From the NCBI RefSeq assembly GCF_051020985.1, contig NC_135006.1:18059501-18123500 (forward strand): 64,000 nucleotides of DNA. The letters run 5' to 3'. The number at the start of each line of letters is the position of its first letter. Position 1 is the first letter of the stretch. This DNA is from Nomia melanderi. Lineage: Eukaryota > Arthropoda > Insecta > Hymenoptera > Halictidae. The notes beneath the pieces were generated by a model. It worked only from the letters and a program-made list of their open reading frames with translations, ran no database searches and had not been told where the DNA came from. Both the position numbers and the translations under genes were made by a program. This document shows positions 1-13,000 of the stretch, one piece after another.

Positions 1-681
1 CGGCTCACGCTTTATCGGCCGGCGATATCTAACGAAATCACCGGCAAGATAAACGCCGCGGAGAGACGAAGGAGAGCCGAGGAATCACGCTTCCACGCTT
101 TCCAGTTCCACTGATTGTCCCTTAATGGGACAATTCGCCGGTTTCCTCGGTTCTCCGCGGGGCAGATGGGACGATAGGGAATATGGGTCAGAGTGTTGAC
201 GACTCGAACATTTCTGGGTTATAAATAGACTGTCATTGAACGATATCTGATGTCGTACAGGTATTTTTAGAAACAGGACTCGAGTGGGAACTCGTTTGTC
301 CTTTGTTCGTGGATGCTGCGATTCCTGGACGTGATTTTTCGTACTGATTTCATTACCGAGAGCATGATAGACTTCGCTGGCAGCGAACTGAATTTCGTTG
401 ATTGATGGAGAGATTTTGTACGATATCTTATAGCAATGTGATTGTACTTGAAGCGCCGAATGTTATCTCGAGACGGGGACATACCTTTCTCGTGAGACAC
501 GGGTAAAATCGAATAAGATATTCATTGAGACTAGGTTTACGGGCATGTATGATATACTTTGTGCTACTGTTGTTACGGAAATTAGCGTTTGTTCGTTTAG
601 ATCTCGGAAATGATCCGAGCACTTACGATTAATATGTAATCTATAAAAATTCTAACGATAGTTTACCTTCAGTTTCTTCAG

Positions 682-904
682 ACTTTAAAAAGAACTTTAA
701 CTACAACCTCCTTCGTTATCTTCAATTGAACCCATTCAATTCGGTTAGAAACTGCGTTTTGTAAAAAGAACTGTATCTGATGAATTGCAAATAATCCCAC
801 TTCAAGACTTACTAAATAACAAAAGGAAAGATAAACGGAATAAAAGGCAATACGTTGCTAAGTGAAAACTGGGAGATCTCCCCATTCGGTTGGCTAAGAT
901 ATCA
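682..904. repeat. Dispersed repeat R1, copy 1
   Basis: Matches 4166-4393: ACTACAACCTCCTTCGTTAT, TTCGGTTAGAAACTG, AAGATAAACGGAATAAAAGG, GTTGCTAAGTGAAAA and GGGAGATCTCC. Both copies lie in the same orientation 3.5 kb apart on either side of exon 1. Confidence 0.88.
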
Positions 905-1673
905 GTAATTACATTCACCTGATGCTTACGAAATCCGATATTCCTCATGTTTTTCGCTCGTTTTCATTCGTCACGGTATACTTCGAACTCTATCCCTTTA
1001 AAAACGAAAATCCGAAAGGAAGCACGGAACCCGTTGAAAAAGAGAGAAAGGGGATGACTGGTCGATGGAGTTTAATCGGTGGCTGCTCGCGATTCGGTGA
1101 GCGAGCGCGTGCGCGATACGGGTGTGTCGTGGGACCCGGTCGGGCCGGATGAAGCGATCGACAACGACGCGGGACGTGAAATCGAGCGAGGTATTAGCCG
1201 TCGCTGCAAAGTATCCGCGCATAAACCAGCGACGCGTTCCCGGTTTACGGCGCGGCGGGATTGGCCGCGCGAGCAACAGTTGGGATTGCATCTCTCGCGC
1301 GCGCGGCGCAACGTTAATGCGGTTGCGAGGCGTTCGTGTATGTTTACGGCCGCCCTTAAACGAGACGCGTCCCGCCCGCTGTGAATAAAATATCGCTCGG
1401 GTGCTCGTTAAATGGCTCCAGTTCCTGCGGGAAATTGCGTCGGACGATCGAATTATTGATGAGACGGTTGCCTACCTCTGAAAGCTGCACGGCCGTTTGG
1501 GAATCGTGGGATAATAGCGATGATGCGGGGCTAGTAGGGGATACTGACGTAAGGGTTATGGAATAGAATAGTAATGACGCAGGGGTTGTAGAACCCCTGT
1601 GTAGGCAATTGTGTAGGATTCGTAGAAGACGCAATCATGTAGAAACAGGACGTCAGTAGACATTTGGAACTCA

Positions 1674-1886
1674 TTAACACTAAAACTACCTGATGGATCA
1701 AATGACCCATGATGTCTTTTTGTAATTATTAGAAAGGTAACGAATGTTTCTCTGAGAAATTAAAGAAATTCATTTAGAACTACGTAAATTGAATTGTAAA
1801 TTGATTAAAGTCGGAACAGATGCACTCTTGGAGTTTCTATAGCGAAATTTTCAAAAGTCAATTGAACTCGGTAGCTTTAGTGTTAA
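1674..1886. mobile_element. Miniature TTAA element, family D
   Basis: TTAACACTAAAACTACC to GGTAGCTTTAGTGTTAA, inverted repeats with TTAA at both ends, 213 bp, non-coding. The flanks on both sides (TTTGGAACTCA and ACATTAG) belong to a decayed duplication, showing it inserted afterwards or between the copies. Confidence 0.9.
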
Positions 1887-4014
1887 ACATTAGCAGTGAT
1901 GTAAGGGTTATGGAATGTAATAGTAGTGATGCAGGTTGTAGAATGTGCTAGCAATGATGTAGGATTTATAGAATGGCTGACAATGATGTAGACACCGGTA
2001 AACATTTGGAACTCAGTAAACATTAGAAATCCAGGCCTCAGAAGATTCAAGTCTCGTTCTATGAATCTAAACCCCTAAGTTTCCAAATTCCTCGATCATT
2101 TCCGAATTCTTCAGGATCAGAACTGCGTCCTAACGATCTGAGACATTTTACTCGCAACTTGGAATTTTCGCGTATCGCAACTGAAACTCCCCACGGATGA
2201 CTTGTAGATTCGCGTTGTTTTCCAGCGAACGAATCAAATTTATTCCCTCGAATAAATCGTCCGTCCCCTGGAAAATCGGCGCGCGTCGGTTCGCCATTTC
2301 CATCGGTGCGTTAAATGAGATGGATTTCAGAGTACACCGGCTATCACGTCCAACTGCATCGCCTCCGGAGTCACATTTATTATTTATATCTCCGGTGACC
2401 ATCGCTCTGGCCGGCTTATTGATTCTACCTCTGCGCATAATATTTATAGACCCGAGTGAAATATCGCCGCGTGTTTCTACGCGTTTCCCGTTTCACGCGA
2501 ACGCGCGCCGACCGATGGATCCACTTCCTGTCGTCAACTATTTACGTTACCGCGTCCCACACTCGCCGGACGGAGCCGCGGGAACCGTCTCCCGGCTCTC
2601 TTCTCGCTCCTCCATTTTGCATCGCGGAACAAACGCGCCGTTTGTTGACTCGACGCTCGTCGAATCCTTTGCCGTGCGCTTATCCTCCGGACTGATTATT
2701 TCGATCGCTTCCCGCGTGGGCGTCGTGCCAAACGTGACACCTTCCCTTTTCTGTCAGTTTGTTGCTCGTTCGTGGATACCCCGTTTTTAACCGACCGTTT
2801 CTTCGGGAACTGTGCTACTTGGACAAAAATGAGAAATACTGTAGCATTTCCTCGATCTTTCATTTTTCTTCTCAATGCAAAATTTGGACGTGTGAGAAAT
2901 CGAATAATTTTGGGGTAGTTTCTTTAAGATTCTTTAAAATATCTGTTATTCCTGAGCAATATTGGAGCCTACAGAGTAAAGGGTTAAACCCATTGTTGAA
3001 CCATTTCTTTCACGGTTGCTCGATGAAACATGATTACTCGATCGTTAAGCGTTTATTAGAAGAACGAAATTCGATTGTTCTACGTCAGCGTCTACTTCGA
3101 AGGTTATTCATCACAGAAAGATGATATTGACCGTGAATGAAGCATCCCTTGTCTGTTATCTTGACTATGATTGAAAGGAAAGCGATGGAGGTTTCGGATA
3201 GATTTGAAAATTTGAAAATTCGATGAGAAACGTTCGTCACGCGTTTGACACGATACCAAAAGGCGAAGGGTTAACTTGGCGGATGTTTCGCGTGCAGCCG
3301 CAAACATGGCGGATCGGGTGGCACCGCTTCAGACCGGCGGTAATTGCTCCCGACGCTTTAATTCGATTTGCCGAGCCACCCTGACGAGTTCACTCGTTAC
3401 CGTGGGCCTGCATTCGTGTTTCCGGTCTCGGTTCGCCGGAAACGCGGTACCGAAGAAGGACACCGCGTTTGAAAATATCTCTTTGACGTCATCTTTAACC
3501 AAATCGTTGAAGGACGCTTTTAAACATTTCAACTTGAAATTATTCTCTAAGGTTAATCGTTGTTTCCCAATTGATATGAAACTACCCGTTGGTGGAACGA
3601 TGTTCGAGACATAGATTTAAGTGTTAATTAACGTTATTATATACGCAGTCTCAAAGACTTTCAGTTGCATGGTTTTCCAGTGAGTGTTCACATTCTAATC
3701 TCAGTGTTATTAATTCTTACGCGTTTCGGCGATCCGCTAAGCTGTAGACTGCAATTGCTTTTTATAAGTTAATTTCCCATTATTTCATTTCAGCCAGTTT
3801 ATCCTCCGTTCGGAGAACATTGAACGCACGCCTGTAAAAGGTTTGGATCTCCCTGAAAATTCTAACAGTATAGAACAGTTCACTCTTCTCCGAACGCTTG
3901 CATACTTTACTCTTGAACCGTTGAATATTTTCATTGAGTTTCTTTGATTTTGTTTGGCACGTAGACGCATGTGTTCTCACCGCCTGTTGTTTTGGATTGT
4001 TTGTCGCACCGTAG

Positions 4015-4083
4015 GTCCAGGCGAATGTCCCAGGATGTCACGCACTCGAGATCCACCGAAAACCTCACGTCCTCTTACTTCAG
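4015..4083 (+). CDS. mtd: mtd exon 1 (first coding exon found), N-terminus
   Basis: ATG at 4025 opens a frame of 19 codons (beginning MSQDVTHSRSTENL) that ends with two bases, AG, before the donor GTACGT at 4084. These two bases plus the first base of the next exon make Arg, and the frame then runs on as SKSRSVD, resembling the KSQSVD near the OXR1 N-terminus. A good acceptor (pyrimidine-rich stretch ending TAG at 4014) precedes the ATG by ten bases, and the frame stays open back to it, so this could be an internal exon with an upstream start; a cytosine at -3 makes the start context only fair. Another frame here is also open over the same bases but does not fit the phase of the next exon. 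Confidence 0.75.
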
Positions 4084-7000
4084 GTACGTACAACCAATGT
4101 TATTCCCCGCAAACTGTTACTGCATGTGTTCGTATTAATAGTTTATCGATATTAACACTTAGGCGACTAAAAAGAACTGTAACTACAACCTCCTCCATTA
4201 TCTTCAATTGAGTTCGTCAACTCAACTTAACTTCTTAACTTCTAAATTCTTAACTTAAGTTCTTAACTTCATTCGGTTAGAAACTGTGCTTTGTAAACAA
4301 ATCATAGCAACAAAAGAAAAGATAAACAGAATAAAAGGCAATAAGGTTGCTAAGTGAAAAGTGGGAGATCTCCACGTTCGGTTGGCTAAGTGTTAAGATC
4401 GTTTTTTCTCTAATCCTTCTGTATATCTCTGTATATACCTATAAAATACTGTACACCTGTATAATAACAAAATGAACCGCGCGATCGTTCGCTGACCGAG
4501 TCCTTTCTTCCGCAGGAGTAAGAGCCGCAGCGTGGATCACGGATTCACGACGCCTTTCGACTTGGATTCGTTGCGGAACAAGGTCGAAGGACGCTTCGAG
4601 TCCGTCGACAAGCTGTCCAAGGGTGAGTAATCTGAACCTCGAATAATCGAACGCGAGCGGAAGCTTTCCGCGAGCGAGCGGAGCAAAGGAGACCGCGCGG
4701 GCCTCGCCTGCCATCGTGCATACATACACTGTCGGTCAAAAGTTTAGGACCAATTCGTCGATTCAAAGAATAACTTACGTTTCTTGCGAACAACTTTGAT
4801 CGGAAAATTTTCGTCTATGATGAACATGGACATACAATATGAGTCGCTTAGAAGTCGTGCGGATTTCCCGTTCATTTTACCGTTTCTATTGCATCGAAGC
4901 GTTTCAACATTTGCCATGGACACGCGAAATTGAATTCGATTGATGGCAATAGTGATGTGGTTCCTTTAACTTGAAACTACCTTGTCATTGTTATTGTCAA
5001 TTGAATATTATTGCTATTGTTTATTGTTATCTTTGACTCAAACAGGGATATGCGTAAATATAGAATTCTCTTGCTTTTGGAAATTATTAAGAATACTGTT
5101 CGTGATTCGATGAAAATAGTTGCAATGCATGTTCTAGAAGTTGGCTAATTGGACATGCATATCAGATTCCTTTGAAATGTATCATTCTATGCGACACGAT
5201 CGACAAAACTACGTGAAACTTCCAGAAACAAAACACATCGCGCAAGAGTGGTAAACCGCTGAATGAATTATCAGCGCGAGTTAATTGGTGACGTTACATG
5301 TTAAATGGATCCAAACTTTTGACCGGCCGTGTAGATCTCGATCCCGGACCGCGGCGAGGCCTTCGATCCCAAGCGCAACCTTACTCGCGCGAATCGCATT
5401 GACTTACTTTCCTTAAAGTGGCACAAATGCCACGTACGACCGATCGGTTTCGCGCGCGCCGCGAGATTTATTCGCGAGCCCGCCGACGATCGGCGTCGAT
5501 CCGCTCCTTCACGGTGATCTACCGACGCGCACCGATCGTTTTGTAATCCGCGCTCGCGTTTCGCTGGCATTTTAATTGTCGCTTGTTCGGTAAACGCTTC
5601 GGTAAACGGGTTACCGATCATTCTCAGTTTGCGCGTTCTCCGATGTTCGGGCGACTTATTATCCGAACAGAATGTGTCCGTTAATTAACCGTAGACGCGA
5701 TACGCGTGTTGCCGCGAATCTACATGGGTAATTCTGAAAGTTGCAGCTTCGATACACTGAAATTCAAAGTCCAGTTAATTGATGGATCCTCCATCTCCAA
5801 TTTCTAATTTTCAGTTTCGAATTTTCGAATGAAACGTTGAATTTCTAGCTTCCAATTCAATGGTGAATTTCCAATTTAAATTCGCAATTTCCAGTGAACG
5901 ATCTCCAGTTGCCAATCCGCATAAACGGGAAAGATGTCGGAATCGACAGAAAAACCTGTCAAATATCCGAAAGTAGAATGTTGACAAGTATCTCCCCGGT
6001 AGAAAGGTCGGTTTAATCGGGCAGCGATGCGGAAAGAAGAGAGAGATGATCGGTCAGCACACGTGGGACCATAATGGAGGATTTATCGTGGCAGGTGGGA
6101 GGACAGTGTCGCGTATTAAGCGGGATTTAATGAGTAATTAGGCCAGTACAAGCCGGTTAGCTTTAATAAGGTAACCTGCGGCGAGCTGTATTCAAGCTGG
6201 ACGCATCGGTGACCCGATACCCGATTAATCGGCGACCGATCTCCGCTATCTCGACTGTCGCGCGATCGTCGGCTCCATTTGAATTAGTAGAAACACCGAC
6301 GCGCCTTGACGAAGATCGACAACGAGCGACGCGAACGTTTCGATTAAACGGGCTGCGTTCATTGGACACGCGCGTTTAGAGCAATTGGGGACACGTAATT
6401 ATATCTTTATTTTATTTTCTACTCGTTCGATGAGTTACAAGAGACATTTCTTTGCAATAGTTCGCAACAGATTTTTCCGTTGTCAAATCATACGAATTTT
6501 TCACCTTTGCGAAGTGACACGATTAACTCTCTTTTCAGAAATTAATTCTTTCTATATGCTAATTTAAAAGATCTATTACTTTACAATAACACGCAACAAA
6601 TGAGATTCATGGAGCCATAAGAATTTTCTTTGTAATTAACTGTCATACTTTTAGAAGCGATACAGTCGACCCGATGCTTCGATTTTGTTTGAAAATACAC
6701 TGACCTGCTTTTAACTACCTATGAACTGAGATTCTGACAAATTTTCGAAATTGACAGTACGACGATATTAAGCGGAAACTAGAGAGAAGCTACGGTGAAA
6801 TTTACCATTGCTAAAATCACCGTTAACGTTATTATCCGCGACCATCCGCCTCGACATTGTTCGTGTTTGGCTTTCGTGTTTGAATATCTGCCGCGCTCGG
6901 CTTCCTGTACACCGTACGATCTATCGATTCTTCGTACAATCGGTTTCGAATGTTTGTCGAGGATGTTCGAACCGTTTATGTTGAAATTAGCTTGAGTCCA

Positions 7001-10000
7001 TCTTTCGAAAAACCAAATTATTGGTTATAATAGTTAAAATTCTACTGTCATTTCCCTAATTCTGCTCCAATTGGATTTTTCGTCGATTTTGTTCTGTTAA
7101 AAGGACTTATTTCGCTTTCAAAGCAAACGGTTAGTTATTCTTCTGCCGGGAAACTTCGATTCGAGATTCGAAAATCCCGCCTTACCTGCGTCGGCTGCAG
7201 GTTAAAACGCGCGGGAAATTTGAACAGCATGATTCGAAAAAATTGAGTAAATTCCTTAAAATTCATAGTCTCGAGAGGAGCACAATATTAACACTTTGAG
7301 TGTCATTCGTTTAGCAATTCTCTTTGCATTAATATTTCATTTATTTCCTCCTCTTAATTACTGTATATATTTCATTAATATCCCGTGACAACTAATTCGC
7401 TGAATAATTTAGTAAAGAGCACAATGAAAAATGCGACACAAATTTTCGTTCGTGACTCATTATTTAATTAAGTCTCTGGTTTGTCAAATATAGAACGATA
7501 ACTCGATCCACTGGAATTCTTTTTTCTTCGCACGGTATCTCTTATCATTTCCGGCATCTCGTTCGCCGAGTTATCACTGACAACAACGTTGCAGAAGTTT
7601 TTTGTACACGTTATAGATTAAAACGGCCCTCGCGCGATAAACAATTTCGCTTGTATATCTGGATCGTGCAACTTGAAGGCTGCCCGACTCCTCGATCAAT
7701 TAGCTCGCGTGTTCCTAAATGAATTAACCTTTAGCCGACAGAATTCTCAAAACCGAAGCGTAATAATCGTCCCACGATTTCCCTTTTCTCTTCCCATTTC
7801 AATAATCGATAACTAACCCTTGACTCTCAGTCACCGTTTGATTTGACACAGTAAAATTAGAAAATTTAATACTTAATATTGAACTGTGTATAATGAATTC
7901 ATTTAAAAAAACCATCGTCTTTGTCTAGTTAAAAAATGTTAAGTATTGCTAACGAAATACTTCCGACTGCAAAGGGTTAATACACTGATCTCTAAAATGT
8001 TTGGTTATGTTTATTATATGATTAATACGATAGATTATTTATTCCATTAAGGTTCGGAGGAATCAGAAAATATGAAAAAACGAAGACGACCGCAGCAGCT
8101 TCTCAATTGATAATCGATACGAATGGTAGCGTTTCGGAACCGGTATAGAAAATCCGGAATATCAGTTCGACGATCCTCGAATATTAATCACGAAACGTAC
8201 ACCGAGACCGCGATCCACTTAGCTGACCGCAGTATTCGCCGTTCTGTTTCACGATGCTCGTGTATACGCACAATTGAACGATAGTCATTATTCGAGTAAC
8301 CATTGACCGCGTATCCCCTTTCTCTCCTGGATACTGCCAGTCTGTTACAAATTCAAAGTGTTCTTTGAAACGCCTCGCGTACACAGACTTTATTGCTTGC
8401 ACTGGCTAGGCTGTAATTAATCGAGAATCAAGCTTTTAGTTCAACGGCGGAACCACTTTGGATATTTCGTATATACAGGGTGTATCTGGTAAAAGATACT
8501 TATGTGACATAGAGCTCCATTAACACGAATGTGTTCCATTAACACAATATTAAACCTTGTGTAACGTATCAACACATAAAACATCCAAGTAAAATAGTTG
8601 TCTCTTATTTCATATAAGATAATCAATTGTGTTAGTCGCGAAAAATATCGTCGAGTGCAACGGGTTAAAAGACTTAACCACAGTGGCTTCCTTTTCGGCG
8701 TTCTAATAGAATAACCAAGAACAATTGTTTCGTTTATTTTATTTTCTATTTCTTCTAATGTTATCGAGCTCGACATCATACGATCCTAATTCGATCATTG
8801 GTCCCACAGTATCATTCACGGGCTTTTCTTAACGCGCGAAAGATCTGAAAGCATACAGAGCTTTCTACCACACCATCCTCTGTCAAGAAGAAACCAGCAA
8901 AATCTACACCGAGACAATCGGAAACGAACGCGAAAGTAGAACGTTCCGCCGAATTCGCAACTACGGAGATAAATCGCTCGTGGAAGCGGGAACGAGCCCG
9001 TCGACGATAAAGCACGTGCATCAAAGTTGAATTATCGCGCCAGCGAGTGACGCGGTCTCTCGACATGGCAGTGATAGTCAGTCGTCGGTGGGACTGGCGC
9101 TGAGTAGTCGTCGCGGCGGATCGGCTGCGTCTCGTCGGACGCGGAGAGTAGTTGGCGTTGTCTTACCGTCGACGGTCGTCGTTTCGAAACGGAAACGGGA
9201 CGAGCGGAGAGAGTTCGACTGTGCGCTCGATAGAACAATCGGTCGTTTATCGCCGGTTTAAAGGCGACATCGGGAAGTCGAAGAGTGCGGGAACCTGGCC
9301 AAAAGATAGTACGCAGCAAAAGGTGTGGGTAGGTGTACGTTGACTCGGCTCGTCGTTAGTTGTCGGTGGCTCTCGGGCGTTCGTTACCTTGAAATGAGCG
9401 GGAATCAGAGGCCCTGCGGGCAATCAGCGATTGATCGATCCGATGCTCGGAAATCTTTCGGTTACACCAATCGTTTGAGTTGTTCGAATTATTTGGACGA
9501 TTCTGCGCTTCTGGGTGGTCTAGACGATTCGAATCAATCGTGTTATTTGAATTATTTGAATTATCTGAATTATTTCAATGGTTCGAAGCTTCTGAGTGAT
9601 CTAGGAGATTCGAATCAATCGTGTTATTTGAATGTTCTAAATTATTTCAATGATTTGAAGCTTCTGAGTGATCTAGGAGATTCGAATCAACCGTACTATT
9701 TGAATTATTTGAATTATATAAATTATTTCAGTGGTTCGAAGCTTCTGAGTGATCTAGGAGATTCGAATCAATCGTATTATTTGAATTATTTGAATTATCT
9801 GAATTATTTCTATGACTCGAAGCTTCTGAGTGATCTAGAAGATTCGAATCAACCGTGTTATTTGAATTGTCTGAATTATTTCAATGGTTCGAAGCTTCTG
9901 AGTGATCTAGGAGATTCGAATCAATCGTGTTATTTGAATTATCTGAATTATTTCTATGATTCGAAGCTTCTGAGTGATCTAAAATGTTCGAATCGTTCGA

Positions 10001-13000
10001 GTGGTCCAAGTAATCCAAACGCAGACATTCCGAATGATCCGAACAATTCGAAACATTCGGATGGTTCGAATAATCCCATCGATCGTTCCCTTTTGTATGG
10101 ATCCTGTTGAATAGAAAGTCCTCGACATTCCAAAACAGATCAGTGAGTAGGTTGATCACGGTTAAAGTGACCATTCGACTCGTAGTCTTTCGATCGCCCA
10201 ACCAGTACAGTCCGTTACAGAATATTCCACGGACTGCGAATTAATAATCTGGGATCACTCAGTTTGATTCACTCGAGATTACCCAATACTGCGCAATACT
10301 CACCATGACACCATGGGTTCCTCAGCGCAAGGATCGCCGTGCTTCCTCTTCGACATTCCGCTTTTCGTTCGCTTCAGTCCAGTTGCCAGGCGAGTAAACC
10401 GTTTCTCGTTGAAACTTCGTTGAGAACGTTGAGAAATATTTGTAGGAAAAATCGTAAGTGGCAAGGTGAGCATTTCCAGGGCGAAGAAAATTAGTCGACA
10501 TTGAACGTTGTGCCACGATGATGTCATCTCTCAATATTATCTGTACAAAGAATGACTGACATTATCGGTGGCCATTTGCTGACAGAAAATTGCGTTTAAA
10601 TTATACGCTGCAGAATAAGAACGAACATATATTTGTTTTTGTTTTTGCACTTACAGTGTTTTCCGTGAAAAGCTTTTAATTGTTGTTTACCCGAAGAAGA
10701 GCGTGTAGAACATTATTGACACTAGAATTATCGAATGGCTCGCATTTGCCATTCGTTCATCCTTTTTTAAAGATTATTGGAAAGATAACAGAGATCTCTC
10801 TCATAAGTTAACAAAGATTCGTAACTGCATCGAAATCTCTATAGAAGTTCTGTATTATAGTTCCTACAGAGTTTCTACAAATCTGAAAATTCAGTTTGGC
10901 TCAACAGTTCTAGCGTTAATAATTTAGGCTATCAGTCGTTGATTTCCATAGAAATTCATTTGGCCGATGCGATCCGTAGAATTACGCCGTTTGTCGAAAG
11001 ACTGCGCCGCGCTGAAAATAGAATTGAAACTCCGTGATCCTGTTAACCTATCACCGGCTTGATCGCCGGCCAATTGAACGCGAAGACAATTGGAAACAGG
11101 CGGAAGGAATTCGATCCTGAACACCATGCGCATTATGCACTTCGCGCAAATATCACGACCACGCGAGAAGAGAGAACTATCGGATGATGGAGTTCACTAT
11201 AAATAGCCGTTCCTCAATTTTTCTCGGTTAATTTCATTTCGTTATCTCCGCGTGGTCGTAACAAAGTGGCCAATATTCGCTCGCGCCTCTAGAACAATGA
11301 GATTCTGCTGTCTCTGAAACTTGGATCGCTAAAATCACACGCGTCATTCGAGTTTTCAAATTTCGAACTTCAAATTGTCAAGTGTTCAAATTGTATATTC
11401 TAAATTCGAATGCGTTGAATTTACACCTTCGAATTTTCCTTACAAACCATAACAAATTATTCCATTCCATATCACTCGTGTTTACACAGATAATTCACAC
11501 GCTAATTCAGTTTTGAAGTAATTTTGATATCTTATCATAGATAGAGGGATATGTTTATTTTAGGGGTTGCAAGAAAAATGCAGCGTAGAAAACGCGATAA
11601 GCATAATCGTCGCGATTTCCCCCTGACATTAGCTTCGGTGTCTATCTTGCTCTCCACTCGCAACTTTTCTGCCGCGTATGCCATCGCCAACCTACACCGA
11701 GTCAGCATCTGATAGGCGTCGCCGGAACGCGTCGTTGTTACCGTTCAGTCTTAAGCTGGGATTAAAGACACGTTGGCTTTCTTAACCGCGATGAATATTC
11801 ATCGAGATATTCGGAGGCACCGATAGAATAGCGGCCTGTTACGCAATCTCGTGTTCTAGAAACGTTCGAGCGAATTCAGACATTTTGACAGTAGAACTAT
11901 CGAGCACTGAAATCGTCTTTGTAAAATTTCTGTGTGATGTAAGGTGTGGTTCTACACTAGAACTACCGAGCATTTAATACGATTAATATGTAATTCCTGT
12001 GAAAATTGTACAATAGATTATTTCCAGTTTCTTCAGACATTCATTATAGTACTGAAATGAAGCTATTTTCAAAATTATTTCGAATATTCAATGCTTCGAA
12101 GATATCGATAACTACTGAACAAAAGAATCGAAACCAGTCATTTTTACTGGTACGGTTCTAGTGTTAACACGAAAGTAGGCAATGGAAACACTTGCTCCGT
12201 CATGGTTTTTACAAAGTTATTTTTAAAGTGTTCTCCGTCCGTCCGATGGTATCTGTACAAATGACACGGTAGAGCGTTGTTGTCGTCCGAACGGAACTGT
12301 GCCGGTGTTCCTAGCGATTCGCGCACGCAATCGGTACCCGCGGAGCATCCTAACAGCGCCTCAATGCCGAACGGTGCCTCAAGGCTGATCCACGCGGATC
12401 ACGAGCGCACCGTTGCGTTCCCATCGGAAAGTCATTGCCATTCCGCTGCGCGTTTCAACAGTGTCCACACACAGCCGCATCGGAAAGTGAGTTCACGTTT
12501 TCTGCAAACAGGGTTCGCGACTGTTCAATCGCCCCGTGACGATTTGTCGAATCGACGATTGACAGGACGGCGGATCATCCGGTGAAATAGATTTCGTTTC
12601 GGGAGCCGACCGGTCAACCGGTTTCCAGGACAGCGATATCCGTAGAGATCGAGTCGATAAAGAGATCAGGCCGTCGGTCGACTAACAGGCTCGGCGAATC
12701 GCGACCTTCGAGATTTCGTAATCGAGCCGGTTCCTAAAGGGACCGGGATGAAGTCATCATTCGCGGAACACGCTCGACCGAGCGAATGATTCGTGCCGAT
12801 TCGCCCGCTGCCCGCTGGACTGCGACCGGCGAGAATCATTTGGACAAAGTGAACTTGAAACTAGGCGAGACTGTTCCCAGTGAACGTACCGAATTGACGT
12901 AGACGCTTTGACTCGCGCTTACACGCTTGAGCGGTCGCTGGTTACCATTCACGCTTTAGTTGACGACAGGCAAGTGCACATACGCTTGCCAGTCGAAAGA

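Larger units (their letters stand above)
1..4014 (+). other. 5' flank or further upstream intron
   Basis: No coding exon supported. Contents: repeat R1 (682-904), a CpG-rich block (1079-1390) that may be regulatory, a decayed tandem duplication split by a family D element (about 1545-2030), and the right part of a family B element ending at 2987. There is also an ATGGCGG motif at 3306. If exon 1 is internal, this is intron; if not, it contains the main promoter, which I cannot place. Confidence 0.55.

Noticed and set aside
2197..2790. 197-codon plus-strand open frame with an ATG
   Set aside because: No recognisable domain, Ser/Arg/Pro-rich composition typical of chance frames in CpG-rich DNA, and no splice or conservation evidence. 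It is the longest non-repetitive candidate, so a homology search would settle it.
9061..9340. Coding first exon in GC-rich DNA
   Set aside because: The only frame fitting exon 3's phase lacks an ATG and ends at a poor donor; kept only as possible promoter or untranslated sequence.
9484..9990. Possible CRISPR-like array
   Set aside because: Units are contiguous direct repeats without unique spacers, in a eukaryotic intron; it is a minisatellite.
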